Assembly (NCBI RefSeq): GCF_000833025.1
Contig: NZ_CP010817.1
Coordinates: forward strand, 372,001-436,000
Length of the DNA: 64,000 nucleotides
From: Myroides profundi
GTDB taxonomy: Bacteria; Bacteroidota; Bacteroidia; Flavobacteriales; Flavobacteriaceae
Direction of reading: 5' to 3'
The position numbers and the translations under genes are program-made. Positions 8,266-16,104 of this stretch are shown here, in pieces. Each line of letters opens with the position of its first letter. The first letter of the stretch is position 1. The notes under the pieces are model-generated. The model was not told where the DNA came from and ran no database searches. It worked only from the letters and a program-made list of their open reading frames with translations.

Positions 8266-8791
8266 ATTTTGAAATTGTTGAATTATTTATATTTATATGT
8301 TTTTGTTTATTGTTTATAGTTTTATATATGTGTCCCACTACTAGTCCACTACTAGTCCCACTTTCGGGACAAGTGCTGACCTCTTCTAGTGTCCCACTTT
8401 CGGGACAAGTAGTGGACTGGTGCACTGTACCATTTTTTGGACTAGACGTATCTGACTTTGCCTTCTTTATTTTCTTGTGTCGCTCTACGATATCCAGAGT
8501 ATAGATGATCTTCATCACAGAGTTGCTATAGCTAGACGTAGACGGTGTATAGACTATCCATCCCCAGTCCACCATCTCTTGCAGACACTTACTGTACGTA
8601 GTCTTGCTCCCGATTTTGCTCAGGCTCATCAGTTCAGGACGGTTGATAATAAAAGTTTCTGTAAAATGGTTGAGGTTCCACTGTTGGAATAAGGCGATGT
8701 ATAAGCTAACATAGGGTGGTTTTACAGCAGGATTATCCTTTAGTAATTCGAACCAAAAGTTGAGATGCTTGATGTAATTGATGTTTTTCAT
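8249..8791 (-). CDS. Winged-helix replication-initiator-like protein (phage O-like)
   Basis: A 180-residue protein whose first 100 residues look like a helix-turn-helix initiator: SLYIALFQQWNLN, then RPELMSLSKIGSKTTYSKCLQEMVDWGWI. The C-terminal third is a low-complexity linker with a repeated TCPESGT unit. This arrangement, with a DnaC/P-like ATPase directly downstream, resembles the replication modules of Bacteroidota phages and integrative elements. The linker DNA contains identical 20-bp palindromic units. The reading frame itself is intact. No integrase, portal or mobilisation gene was seen nearby, so the parent element is gone. Confidence 0.65.
   Translation of the reverse strand: MKNINYIKHLNFWFELLKDNPAVKPPYVSLYIALFQQWNLNHFTETFIINRPELMSLSKIGSKTTYSKCLQEMVDWGWIVYTPSTSSYSNSVMKIIYTLDIVERHKKIKKAKSDTSSPKNGTVHQSTTCPESGTLEEVSTCPESGTSSGLVVGHIYKTINNKQKHININNSTISKYDEAL
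8331..8445. repeat. Iteron-like block of direct and inverted repeats inside the initiator gene
   Basis: GTCCCACTTTCGGGACAAGT occurs identically at 8355-8374 and 8391-8410, exactly 36 bp apart, and each copy contains the palindrome GTCCC-ACTTTC-GGGAC. CCACTACTAGT is tandem at 8335-8345 and 8346-8356. AGTCCACTACT (8343-8353) is inverted as AGTAGTGGACT at 8408-8418, and CTAGTCC at 8341 reappears inverted near 8439. The repeats sit inside an initiator gene, as origin iterons do in the lambda O gene, so a replication origin is possible. They are also in coding phase, so expansion of coding repeats is the alternative. Confidence 0.5.
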
Positions 8792-9176
8792 ATTGTCTTT
8801 TTTAAGTTGATAAATGGCTTTAGAATAGTATCAAATTTAAAAAAGAGATTCCATTTAAAAATACACTTTATAAACAAAGTTTCGATTTGTAGGTGTTTTA
8901 GTTTTAGGTAGTTTATAAAAGGTTACAATACTTTATTTAATCAGTTATAAGGCATGTTTTACTAGAAGAAATAAAAGGATAAATACCGTTTTAAAATGGA
9001 TTAATGTAACTATTCAAATATTGCCAAAAGCGAGAGGAGTGCATTTGTATTCGAAACATTGTTCTTGTTTGATTACATGGTTCAATAAATGGACTAGAGG
9101 TGGACTCATCTGCTTTTTTTGACCGCTTATGCTATCTTGTGACTTGATTATAAACCCATCAAAAAAGTAAAATGTT
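8792..9176. other. Intergenic region between divergent element genes
   Basis: About 385 bp of AT-rich sequence separate the minus-strand initiator from the plus-strand 68-residue gene. It must hold both promoters, but I found no clear TAnnTTTG box. The segment around 9080-9120 (ATGGACTAGAGGTGGACTCA then TTTTTTTGACCG) is more structured than the rest but pairs with nothing obvious. Confidence 0.4.
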
Positions 9177-9383
9177 ATGAGAAGAAAACCAACGAGATTT
9201 TGTATTTACCCAAAAGATGTCATGCTTATCACAGGTAAGAGTTATTCGACGTCCCTAAGACTACTGCGAAAGATCAAGACAGTCTACCGCAAACCTAAGG
9301 AAGCTTATGTCAGCTACACGGAGTTCTGTGAGTATACGAATCTAGATGAACAAGAGGTGTTAGAGGCGATCAGTAGATACTAA
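9177..9383 (+). CDS. Small conserved protein with helix-turn-helix-like features
   Basis: A 68-residue basic protein containing YPKDVMLITGKSYSTSLRLL and YVSYTEFCEYTNLDEQEV. The pattern suggests a small DNA-binding fold: a resolvase or excisionase-like helix-turn-helix with Tyr/Ser before the second helix. Similar short proteins are common in Bacteroidota accessory regions, but I cannot name a characterised member. It lies beside the replication module and is followed by its own terminator, so it is probably expressed. Confidence 0.6.
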   Translation: MRRKPTRFCIYPKDVMLITGKSYSTSLRLLRKIKTVYRKPKEAYVSYTEFCEYTNLDEQEVLEAISRY

Positions 9384-9392
9384 GAGACGGCT

Positions 9393-9430
9393 ATAGCGAT
9401 GTAGAAGAGAGCCTATATCGCTATTTTTTT
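9393..9430 (+). terminator. Rho-independent terminator
   Basis: ATAGCGAT (9393-9400) pairs with ATCGCTAT (9417-9424), followed by a T-run, 10 bp after the 68-residue gene. Confidence 0.75.
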
Positions 9431-9483
9431 GTGTGATGAGGTGTAGATGGTTCAAATCAACTATGGATGAAGTAAGGAGATGG

Positions 9484-9610
9484 TTCGGATAGAGAATGAC
9501 CATAGTTCGGTAAAATACCCTTTAAACCAAGCAATCACTGCTACTCTCCGAATAGTTTCCGAACGAGATAAAAATGAGATCTTGTTGTGGTTTGACTATC
9601 AGTGTGTTGT
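9484..9610. repeat. Interspersed repeat C, copy 1
   Basis: This block shares ordered segments with 37168-37290: TTCGG(A/G)TAGAGA, then TTCGGTAAA, then a TTCCGAA about 75 bp from the first, then ATCTTGTT and TGGTTTGA/TGGTTGAA. An open frame crosses it, but the match to non-coding DNA elsewhere argues that the frame is not a gene. The alignment was by eye and is imperfect. Confidence 0.4.
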
Positions 9611-9739
9611 TTTAGTTTCAGTCAGGCATACTGAGGCAAAAAGGGATTTTAGAGTCAATATCTCCATATCGGTTCATTTATAGGCATAACGCATCGCTCC
9701 ACCTAGAGATAGGGGAGGTGAGTAAAGGGAAGGATTAGG

Positions 9740-10126
9740 CTATCCCAATGCAGGCATCATAGGAGTAGATGAGGTACATGTACACGCAGTGGACTTCTTC
9801 TTTCTAAAAAAGTAGTTGGTTCTCGTAAATCCATCAACAACGTTACTATTGATATGAATCAACTCATATTCTTTACTGTCTAGATAGTTCATCACATCTA
9901 TAACTGAATTAAAAATCATAGGTGTACCATCGTCATTCTTGAGTTGCTTATTATTCGCCTTTTGTCCATAATCTATGTTGGCATAGTGCTTATTTGATAG
10001 AGGAGTTCCAGATACGGTTACTTCTAGATAAGTAGCCGTGATCTCCGATAGAGGCGTGTCACTGATCTTCTGGCTATAAGATATTGTACAGAATAGTGTA
10101 GCGATAAGTAGGATAAGCTTGTTCAT
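9740..10126 (-). CDS. Secreted protein, unknown function
   Basis: A 128-residue protein with a clear Sec signal peptide (LILLIATLFCTISYSQ, cut after about residue 18). The mature domain has the pattern FNSVIDVMNYLDSKEYELIHINS, which resembles small Bacteroidota secreted proteins of unknown role. The C-terminus is Cys/Thr/Ser-rich (STACTCTSSTP). It stands alone; no partner can be inferred. Confidence 0.65.
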   Translation of the reverse strand: MNKLILLIATLFCTISYSQKISDTPLSEITATYLEVTVSGTPLSNKHYANIDYGQKANNKQLKNDDGTPMIFNSVIDVMNYLDSKEYELIHINSNVVDGFTRTNYFFRKKKSTACTCTSSTPMMPALG

Positions 10127-10321
10127 AGTTGTGTTTGATTATGTATATAAAGCTAAAGATAGGCTATATCGTGGATAGAAGTGTATGTTAGTCTTATTAA
10201 TTTAAAAGGACATACTGAGAATGTTCAACTTCGATATAATAAATAGGGGATATCACAGTTAATTAGGTATTGCTAAAAAGAAATAAAAATACAGTGCTAA
10301 ATCGCACGTAACAAATTGTTT

Positions 10322-10756
10322 ATGAAAAATAAAATACTACTAGTATCTACTGTGCTTGCACTACTGACTACTGCTGATATCACAGCTCAAGTGAAGAAGG
10401 ATAACACTCCTCCTAATCGCGATCAAACTACCAAGAGCTATAGTAAGGAGGCTACTCCTGTGCGCTCTCGTATTAGTATCGAGCAGCTATCTCGTAATCT
10501 GACTAAAGCCTTTAAGGAGAAATTCCCAACTAACACTGTGGATTATGATCGCTCGGTTATCTTTGACTTTATGATAGAGCCTGACGGTACTGCATCTTAT
10601 ATAGAAGTGGTGCGCAGTGACTTCGACAAGGAAATGGAAGTCCACCTTATCCAACTAATCGATAAGGTAACCATGAATGCCTGGGAACCTGCTTCTCTAA
10701 AAGGTAAAAAAATCCCCATGCAATACACCGTGAAGCTATACGTGATGAACAATTGA
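10322..10756 (+). CDS. Secreted TonB C-terminal-like domain protein
   Basis: A 144-residue protein from the ATG at 10322; a TTG two codons earlier also opens the frame but is unlikely. It has a Sec signal (ILLVSTVLALLTTADITAQ), a Ser/Thr/Pro linker, and a domain ending DFMIEPDGTASYIEVVRS...WEPASLKGKKIPMQYTVKLYV. The pattern of DG, later W-x-PA, GK-x-IP and a final beta strand is that of TonB C-terminal domains, here detached from any membrane anchor. The end of the gene is copied twice downstream (tandem repeats 10727-11087). Confidence 0.7.
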   Translation: MKNKILLVSTVLALLTTADITAQVKKDNTPPNRDQTTKSYSKEATPVRSRISIEQLSRNLTKAFKEKFPTNTVDYDRSVIFDFMIEPDGTASYIEVVRSDFDKEMEVHLIQLIDKVTMNAWEPASLKGKKIPMQYTVKLYVMNN

Positions 10757-11087
10757 CAATGAATAATGAGGAAATGTATGTCTTGTATATCAAAGTAGAG
10801 ACGGATTATCATCCGTGTCACATAATGTATGTCCACCTGCCATAGACCGTAAAGCTATACGTGATGAATAATTGACAAATGACAATGAATAATGAGGAAT
10901 AATGTACGTCTTGTATATCAAAGTAGAGACGGATTATCATCCGTGTCACATAATGTATGTCCACATGCGATAGACCGTGAAACTATATGTGACGAGCAAT
11001 TAACAATGAATAATGTATGTCTTGTATATCAAAGTAGAGACGGATTATCATCCGTGTCACATAATGTATGTCCACATGCGATAGATA
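10727..11087. repeat. Three tandem copies of a ~120-bp unit that includes the 3' end of the preceding gene
   Basis: Units begin at 10727, 10846 and 10974 with ACCGTGAAGCTATACGTGAT or close variants. Each continues with CTTGTATATCAAAGTAGAGA, the hairpin ACGGAT-TATC-ATCCGT and CATAATGTATGTCCAC. The first nine codons of unit 1 are the C-terminus TVKLYVMNN of the TonB-C-like gene; unit 2 keeps the same codons and stop, and unit 3 is diverging. Periods are 119, 128 and about 113 bp. Confidence 0.85.
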
Positions 11088-11134
11088 GATATTGTTTATT
11101 CCTCATTGGTACGTCTTGCAATATTTTAATGTAA

Positions 11135-11528
11135 ACAATTAAGACATATGTTATCGGGTGTAAAGTGTTACCTTACTGCGTAAAAAAAGACAACCCTATT
11201 AGGCTGATAAGTTAACTGTAAGAGAGTCTATTATGATATATGTGCTGATAAAGAATTTATTGGTAGAAGCAACTGTTCGGAAAACCCGAACAGTTCAAAT
11301 AGAAGGTAGCAACTGGCTTTTGTCAATGAGTTTATCCTCATTTAGGAGGTCTTCTCTAGCGGGGAAACTTTTTCTTGTATTATGTACTGCTATTATTACT
11401 AAAAAAGTATAGTATTCTTTTTAATAAATCAATTTGTGTATATACTGTTTTTTCTTACTTAAGAGACCTATTATGTGTTTTTGTTGTTAATATATTGTTT
11501 TAGTTATTAACTTAAAATTAAACAAAAG
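11135..11528. other. Gene-free stretch with one perfect hairpin
   Basis: No credible frame is present. The only structure is AACTGTTCGG-AAAAC-CCGAACAGTT (11271-11295), a perfect 10-bp stem not followed by a T-run, so not a simple terminator. It could be an operator or an RNA element. Confidence 0.45.
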
Positions 11529-11734
11529 ATGAATAAAAAATATTTTATTGTATTATAGTGATTTTGGTTCTTTATAGTTTTTATAAATTGTATTTCTCAG
11601 GGAATGAGGTTACGATTTATGACTATAAAGTATATTTAAAAGATCCACTTTTTTATGGAATGTTTTCTATCTCAGTTATATTTGATGTAATACTTATTTA
11701 TAGTTTTACACGTAATAAGAAAATGAGTAGATAG
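11529..11734 (+). pseudogene. Small membrane protein, frameshifted
   Basis: The ATG at 11529 reads MNKKYFIVL and stops. Inserting one base near 11550 joins it to a frame that runs to 11734 with two hydrophobic segments (IIVILVLYSFYKLYF and FYGMFSISVIFDVILIYSF) and a basic end. The resulting protein of about 67 residues looks like a genuine small membrane protein. Either a one-base deletion has broken it, or translation begins at GTG 11558 in the second frame, giving 58 residues. It faces the beta-helix-like gene across a shared terminator. Confidence 0.45.
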
Positions 11735-11777
11735 AGATAATAAGGCTTACTTTGCATATAGAGTAAGATATAACAAT

Positions 11778-11806
11778 AAAAAACGAGACCACTGGTCTCG
11801 TTTTTT
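11778..11806. terminator. Bidirectional terminator
   Basis: AAACGAGACC-ACT-GGTCTCGTTT is a perfect stem with A-run and T-run on its two sides. It serves the converging 11529 and 11808 genes. Confidence 0.85.
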
Positions 11807-11807
11807 A

Positions 11808-13382
11808 TTATCGGTGTCCTAGGATGCTTTTAAGATAGGTGTTACCTTTCTCTATGGCTTCGCGTAGTTTTATTTCTTCATCGGTGAGGATGACCTCTTC
11901 TTTTATCCATACACGTTCGATGTACTTCTGCAGATAGACGAAGTAGTTAATCGCTTTTAGCATACGTCTGCGGGTAGATACTTCTAAGAAGAATACATCT
12001 GCCTCTGGGCTGATCTCACGTTGGTAATACAGCTGTATGTAAGGCTTGCCTTTTGGGTCAGGATCTTGCTCTAGCTCATAGTGGAAGTACTCGTATTGGT
12101 TCTCTCCATTTTTGCCTTTGCCGAGGTAGTTCTGTATCGTGATACGTGGAGCATGCCCAGCAGCTTTGTCCTCTAGTCTGAATCTCCACTGCTGTCCACA
12201 GTAGAATATCGTAGAGTCTTCCTGCTCATAGTATCGCTGACCTAGTCGCTGTACGACAGGGCGCTTCATGATATCGTTAAAGTTAGCTACCGTGATGATC
12301 TTCTGTTTTTTATTATAGATACCGATCATATCACTGTACTCTACTAATAGCTTCTCCCATTCTATAGTCAGCGATTCGGCTATACTGGTATTCACCATCG
12401 GTTGCCAAGTCTGATCCTGTTCTGTAGGATATCTATAGAAGGTCTGTAAGGCGTAGTCTTTAGAGAATGGAAGTAGAGACTTCTTCTTCTCTATCGTGAC
12501 TAGCATAGCGTATAAGTCTTGGTACTGAAAGTACACAGATGTAGTGTACGAGTTACCATTCGTAAATGTGATACGCTTATACATATCCTCTTCTGCATAG
12601 TCTATGATGATCTCTTCGCCTGTAGGGATATGATCTTGATTAAAGATACTACCACCTGCTAGCTTCATTAGATTGTCTAGGTTCACGTCTTTGTTCGCAA
12701 ACGCAAATGGGTATTTCTCATCTGCATAAGCAGGGTTAGGCGTTTCTAATAGAATCGATTGGTTCTGTGCTAATGCGTGTAAGATAGCATCTGTACGAAG
12801 CCAATTCGCCCAAGAATATATGGTATCGTCTAGTTCTTCTTTTTTATAAAGAAACTCAGGTCTAATCAAATGAAATAAGACTGTAGGCTCTGCTACGTCT
12901 CGTTCTAAGTCATGGTTTAGCAAGAAGTCTATCTCTATGCGCTCTTTCATACTGAAGCGATAGTCGTCTACACCATAGTCTGTATTGATAAACAGTCTGG
13001 CGCGTATGGTACCCCCTACGATAAGTTCTCCATGATTATAATCACCCCAAAACACCTCAGCTACATTTAGGTTTCTTTTGACATAGATGCCTTGTCCTCC
13101 TACTGCTATATTGTTAGTAGTTAGGCTGCCAAGTACGACTAGACCTGTAGAGGCTTCTGTATTAGCATTGAAAATTTGGGGTACAGTAAGGTTACCATTT
13201 ATAAGAATAAACGGGATAAGATCATCAGTGTAATGTTGGGCTGAGATTGTATCTAGGTTTAGTGGATCTTCCCACTGCTGATGCCCTTCGTAATATAAGA
13301 TAGGCAAGTCTAGATTCTCATGCTTATACCAACAGTCCTCTGGTAATAAGTGCTTTATCTCTGCTAGAGGGATAAACTTCAT
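11808..13382 (-). CDS. Large cytosolic protein with N-terminal beta-helix-like repeats, unknown function
   Basis: A 524-residue protein with no signal peptide or membrane segment. Residues about 75-155 are short beta-strand repeats rich in Gly/Val/Asn (FILINGNLTVPQIFNANTEA, LVVLGSLTTNNIAVGG, GIYVKRNLNVAEVFWG, ELIVGGTIRARLFI) that read like a bactofilin-like or right-handed beta-helix fold. The remainder is a mixed alpha/beta region I do not recognise. Codon use matches the chromosome. A structural or scaffold role is only a guess; an accessory, toxin-linked role is also possible given the neighbourhood. Confidence 0.6.
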   Translation of the reverse strand: MKFIPLAEIKHLLPEDCWYKHENLDLPILYYEGHQQWEDPLNLDTISAQHYTDDLIPFILINGNLTVPQIFNANTEASTGLVVLGSLTTNNIAVGGQGIYVKRNLNVAEVFWGDYNHGELIVGGTIRARLFINTDYGVDDYRFSMKERIEIDFLLNHDLERDVAEPTVLFHLIRPEFLYKKEELDDTIYSWANWLRTDAILHALAQNQSILLETPNPAYADEKYPFAFANKDVNLDNLMKLAGGSIFNQDHIPTGEEIIIDYAEEDMYKRITFTNGNSYTTSVYFQYQDLYAMLVTIEKKKSLLPFSKDYALQTFYRYPTEQDQTWQPMVNTSIAESLTIEWEKLLVEYSDMIGIYNKKQKIITVANFNDIMKRPVVQRLGQRYYEQEDSTIFYCGQQWRFRLEDKAAGHAPRITIQNYLGKGKNGENQYEYFHYELEQDPDPKGKPYIQLYYQREISPEADVFFLEVSTRRRMLKAINYFVYLQKYIERVWIKEEVILTDEEIKLREAIEKGNTYLKSILGHR

Positions 13383-13831
13383 AATCGGTGAATTAGTAAT
13401 GTTTTATTATAACAAAAGTAAGTAATTATTGGCTCTATAGAGAGATGAAGATAGGAATTATCTTCATCATTTTATAATGAATATAATGATAATAAATACA
13501 ATTAATGATGTTGATCTGTTTAGAGCGATTTTTTGGTATTAATTGTATTGGTATACAGTTAGTTAATTATGTGTGATATTCGAAATAACAGGAATTATTC
13601 GTTCTAATGTTTATTAATAAATGTTTGAATATTATACTTTTTAGTATGATGTATGTGAGGAATGATATTATTTGTTGTCTCCTGTCTCCTTGTTTTTACG
13701 TTAAAATTCTATGAATTAATAGGGTTTGTTTAAAAAATAAGTAATTACTATGTGTGATGTTTGATTTGTTTTAGTTAATAAAAAGTGAATTTTGTTAATT
13801 TGTAATTAAAATTATTTATTTAAAAAAAGTT
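13383..13831. other. AT-rich intergenic region upstream of a lipoprotein gene
   Basis: About 450 bp with no credible open frame, very AT-rich. It must include the promoters of two diverging genes. GAATTTTGTTAATTTG at about 13790-13805 contains near-matches to the TTG / TAnnTTTG promoter, but no exact box. Confidence 0.35.
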
Positions 13832-14905
13832 ATGAAAAGAATTTTATTTCTAGGTTTATCTCTATTGGCATCATGTAGCAGTGATGATAATGCGGTGATA
13901 GATGATGGGAAATTAGGGGAATTAGTCGTAAAGATTGAACAGAAGAATTATTACGTAGGTGATAAGGTGTCTATCAAGGTAGAAGGAGAGAAAGGAAACG
14001 AGGTGAAAGATGCTAGAGTATTCATCAATGATATCCAAGTGAATGCTCTATATGAGTTTACTAAGGAAGGTGATTTTAAAATCGTAGCGAAGAAGGCGGG
14101 GTATACTTCTAGCAAGGTTGTAAACGTTCAGGTAAAAGGTTTAAGAAGCTTAAATCTATCTGCAAAGGAAAGTGCTGTAGTAGTGGGGAATAAAATCATC
14201 TTCGAAGTATTAAATGATACTAAAGAGACTGTATCTGCAGACATATATCATGTGGAGAGTGGAAAAGTAATCGAAGGAACTGAATATATTCCGACAGAGG
14301 TAGGAGTACATACTTTCATAGCTAAAGGTGCAGAAGGTTATAAAGAGAGTAATAAGATCACTGTAGAAGTACTTGGAGAGACAGGTTATTTCTGGATAGG
14401 AAATAAAAATTATGAGATTCATGAGTTAAATTTTGATATCATTCAGTATACTTATAAGTCAGGTGTTAAGGATAGAGTGTTTCTTTTGGACGGAAAAGCG
14501 ATGAATGCTGTAGAAATCAGCGGTTGGAATATAGATGGAGAAAATTTAAATCACATTAATATTACTATATGGATTCCAAATCCTACGATAAAGTTAAATA
14601 ATAAGAATGAAGTTGTTGATTTTGGTCAACGTGTTTCTTTGAAGAATTCAAATGAATGGATCGTAAGAGATGTTTTTTTGATGTTAGCTGGAGAAGAACC
14701 AAAATCATATTCAGTAAAAGAGAGCCAATTGACTAATATTGCATTAAAAACTAATGGCTTAGTGATTCCAAATGATGGGATTGGGGCTGGGAAAAAAGGT
14801 GTTGTGAGTCAAGGAGAGTTTGACTTTAAAGCCTTTGGTGATAAAGAGATGAAGTTATTATATAATGGATATTTTATGACTACTGAAGCTGTTAAAAAAT
14901 TCTAA
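13832..14905 (+). CDS. Surface-type lipoprotein with Ig-like repeats
   Basis: A 357-residue lipoprotein with lipobox LASC (Cys15) followed by SSDDN, like the lipoprotein at 5567. Two Ig-like modules of about 85 residues follow (roughly 28-105 and 108-185), ending in phrases such as GYTSSKVVNVQVKG and GYKESNKITVEVLG. A distinct C-terminal domain (190-357) begins GYFWIGNKNYEIHELNF, a pattern seen in the C-terminal domains of flavobacterial surface lipoproteins. Likely surface-exposed. A terminator follows. Confidence 0.8.
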   Translation: MKRILFLGLSLLASCSSDDNAVIDDGKLGELVVKIEQKNYYVGDKVSIKVEGEKGNEVKDARVFINDIQVNALYEFTKEGDFKIVAKKAGYTSSKVVNVQVKGLRSLNLSAKESAVVVGNKIIFEVLNDTKETVSADIYHVESGKVIEGTEYIPTEVGVHTFIAKGAEGYKESNKITVEVLGETGYFWIGNKNYEIHELNFDIIQYTYKSGVKDRVFLLDGKAMNAVEISGWNIDGENLNHINITIWIPNPTIKLNNKNEVVDFGQRVSLKNSNEWIVRDVFLMLAGEEPKSYSVKESQLTNIALKTNGLVIPNDGIGAGKKGVVSQGEFDFKAFGDKEMKLLYNGYFMTTEAVKKF

Positions 14906-14954
14906 GTAATAGCTTTATAGAAAGAAGAATTGTTTATATATTTTTAAAGGGAAG

Positions 14955-14990
14955 AAAAGGCCTTACTGTTCTATACTAGTAAGGCCTTTT
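14955..14990 (+). terminator. Rho-independent terminator
   Basis: AAAAGGCCTTACT (14955-14967) pairs with AGTAAGGCCTTTT (14978-14990), 50 bp after the lipoprotein. Confidence 0.85.
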
Positions 14991-15019
14991 TGTATCTATA
15001 TAGTTGTGATGCTAAGAAT

Positions 15020-15130
15020 AGAGACATGATGGTCTCTTTTTATATATAGAATCAAGGGCAATAGTGTCCCACTATATGCGGCCATAAGTGACTAGAAGAG
15101 GTCATCTGTGGTCAAAAAAGTCATGATTTA
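15020..15130. repeat. Interspersed repeat A, copy 1
   Basis: ATAGTGTCCCACTATATGCG then GCCATAAGTG (15061-15090) matches the box found at 25201, 39331 and 51631. A weak hairpin with T-run, GAGAC...GTCTC (15021-15041), precedes it, as a terminator also precedes the copy at 51631. Its 3' part (GGTCATCTGTGGTCAAAAAA) lacks the TTCTTTGACATTGTG box of the other copies. Confidence 0.5.
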
Positions 15131-15242
15131 AAATAAATTTTTTGAAATGAAATAGTTTTGTATCAGAAGATTAAGCGATAGAGTAGCTACTGAGTAATAA
15201 TCTGATATCATAATTAATAACCATTTTAAAAAATTAGAAATC

Positions 15243-15869
15243 ATGGCAGAAATTAAAAAAGGAATTTTAGGAGGAGTACAAGGAAAAGTAGGTACTGTAG
15301 TAGGGGTAAACTGGAGAGGTAAAAACATCATTCGAAGCTTGCCAAAAAAGAGTGGTAAAGCTGCTACAGAAGGACAGCTTAAACAACGTGCGAAGTTTAA
15401 ATTAGTTGCAGAGTTTTTATCTCCATTGAATAAATTGACTGGGAAATACTTCGGAGAGTATCAAGGGGCTAAGTCTAGAACCAACTTAGCGATGTCTTAT
15501 CAATTACTAGAAACAGTAGTAGAGAAAGATGGTAAGTTAGCTATAGACTATGCTAAGGTAGTGATCACTAAAGGGGTATTGCCTGTACCTATCGTAAGTG
15601 ATGTGAAGATAGAGAATGCTAAGCTTACTGTGAATTGGAAGTCTGATGTAGGAGTAGGATTAGCGAAGGAGAAAGATGAGATGATCTTCGTGGTGTATAA
15701 TCAAGATGCTAACCAGTTCTACGTGATAGAGAATCAAGCTAATCGTAAGGCGGGTACGCTCTCTGCTAATATCCCTGCTGAGTGGACTAAGAATAACTCA
15801 GTGTGGCTAATCATAGTAGATGAGGCTAAAAAGTATAGTAGCACAAGTGCTTTCTTAAAGGTAGGGTAG
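15243..15869 (+). CDS. DUF6266 family protein
   Basis: A 208-residue protein with the family signature at its start: MAEIKKGILGGVQGKVGTVV, then WRGKNIIRSLPKKSGKAATE and the QLKQRAKFKLV stretch. No signal peptide. The C-terminal half has alternating short beta-strands. DUF6266 proteins are frequent in Flavobacteriia, often in several copies, with no known function. The N-terminal basic RSLPKKS motif recalls nucleic-acid or phage structural proteins, but this is a guess. A terminator follows and it stands alone. Confidence 0.85.
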   Translation: MAEIKKGILGGVQGKVGTVVGVNWRGKNIIRSLPKKSGKAATEGQLKQRAKFKLVAEFLSPLNKLTGKYFGEYQGAKSRTNLAMSYQLLETVVEKDGKLAIDYAKVVITKGVLPVPIVSDVKIENAKLTVNWKSDVGVGLAKEKDEMIFVVYNQDANQFYVIENQANRKAGTLSANIPAEWTKNNSVWLIIVDEAKKYSSTSAFLKVG

Positions 15870-15891
15870 ACTGTGTGAAGATGAATGAAGA

Positions 15892-15920
15892 AGAGCCTGG
15901 GGATAACTCAGGCTCTCTTT
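15892..15920 (+). terminator. Rho-independent terminator
   Basis: AGAGCCTG (15892-15899) pairs with CAGGCTCT (15909-15916), followed by a T-rich run. Confidence 0.75.
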
Positions 15921-16104
15921 ATCTTTAGTACGGTAGGCTTTATTCTTGTATGTACTTGTGTTTTGTTTATATTTAGGTTATTCTTTATCACATTAGCATA
16001 TATTGACTCAGTCAGTATATTTTGAAATATTCAGTGTAAAGAGAGATATAGTATTTTAGTTTTTAGTCGTTATATTTATTGCTATAAAATTAATTAGAAT
16101 AACT

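Noticed and set aside
8331..8445. CRISPR array
   Set aside because: There are only two 20-bp identical units 36 bp apart inside a coding gene, with no spacer regularity and no cas genes.
9480..9683. Plus-strand open frame of 67 codons
   Set aside because: It coincides with repeat C, which is non-coding elsewhere. The translation has no family pattern and no promoter was seen.
7200..11100. Complete integrative element or prophage
   Set aside because: Only an initiator, a broken loader and a small HTH-like gene are recognisable. No integrase, relaxase, portal, terminase or attachment-site pair was found, so only a remnant can be claimed.
10892..11134. Plus-strand open frame with two repeats of a 30-residue unit
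   Set aside because: The repeated peptide is just the tandem 120-bp DNA units translated in an accidental frame.
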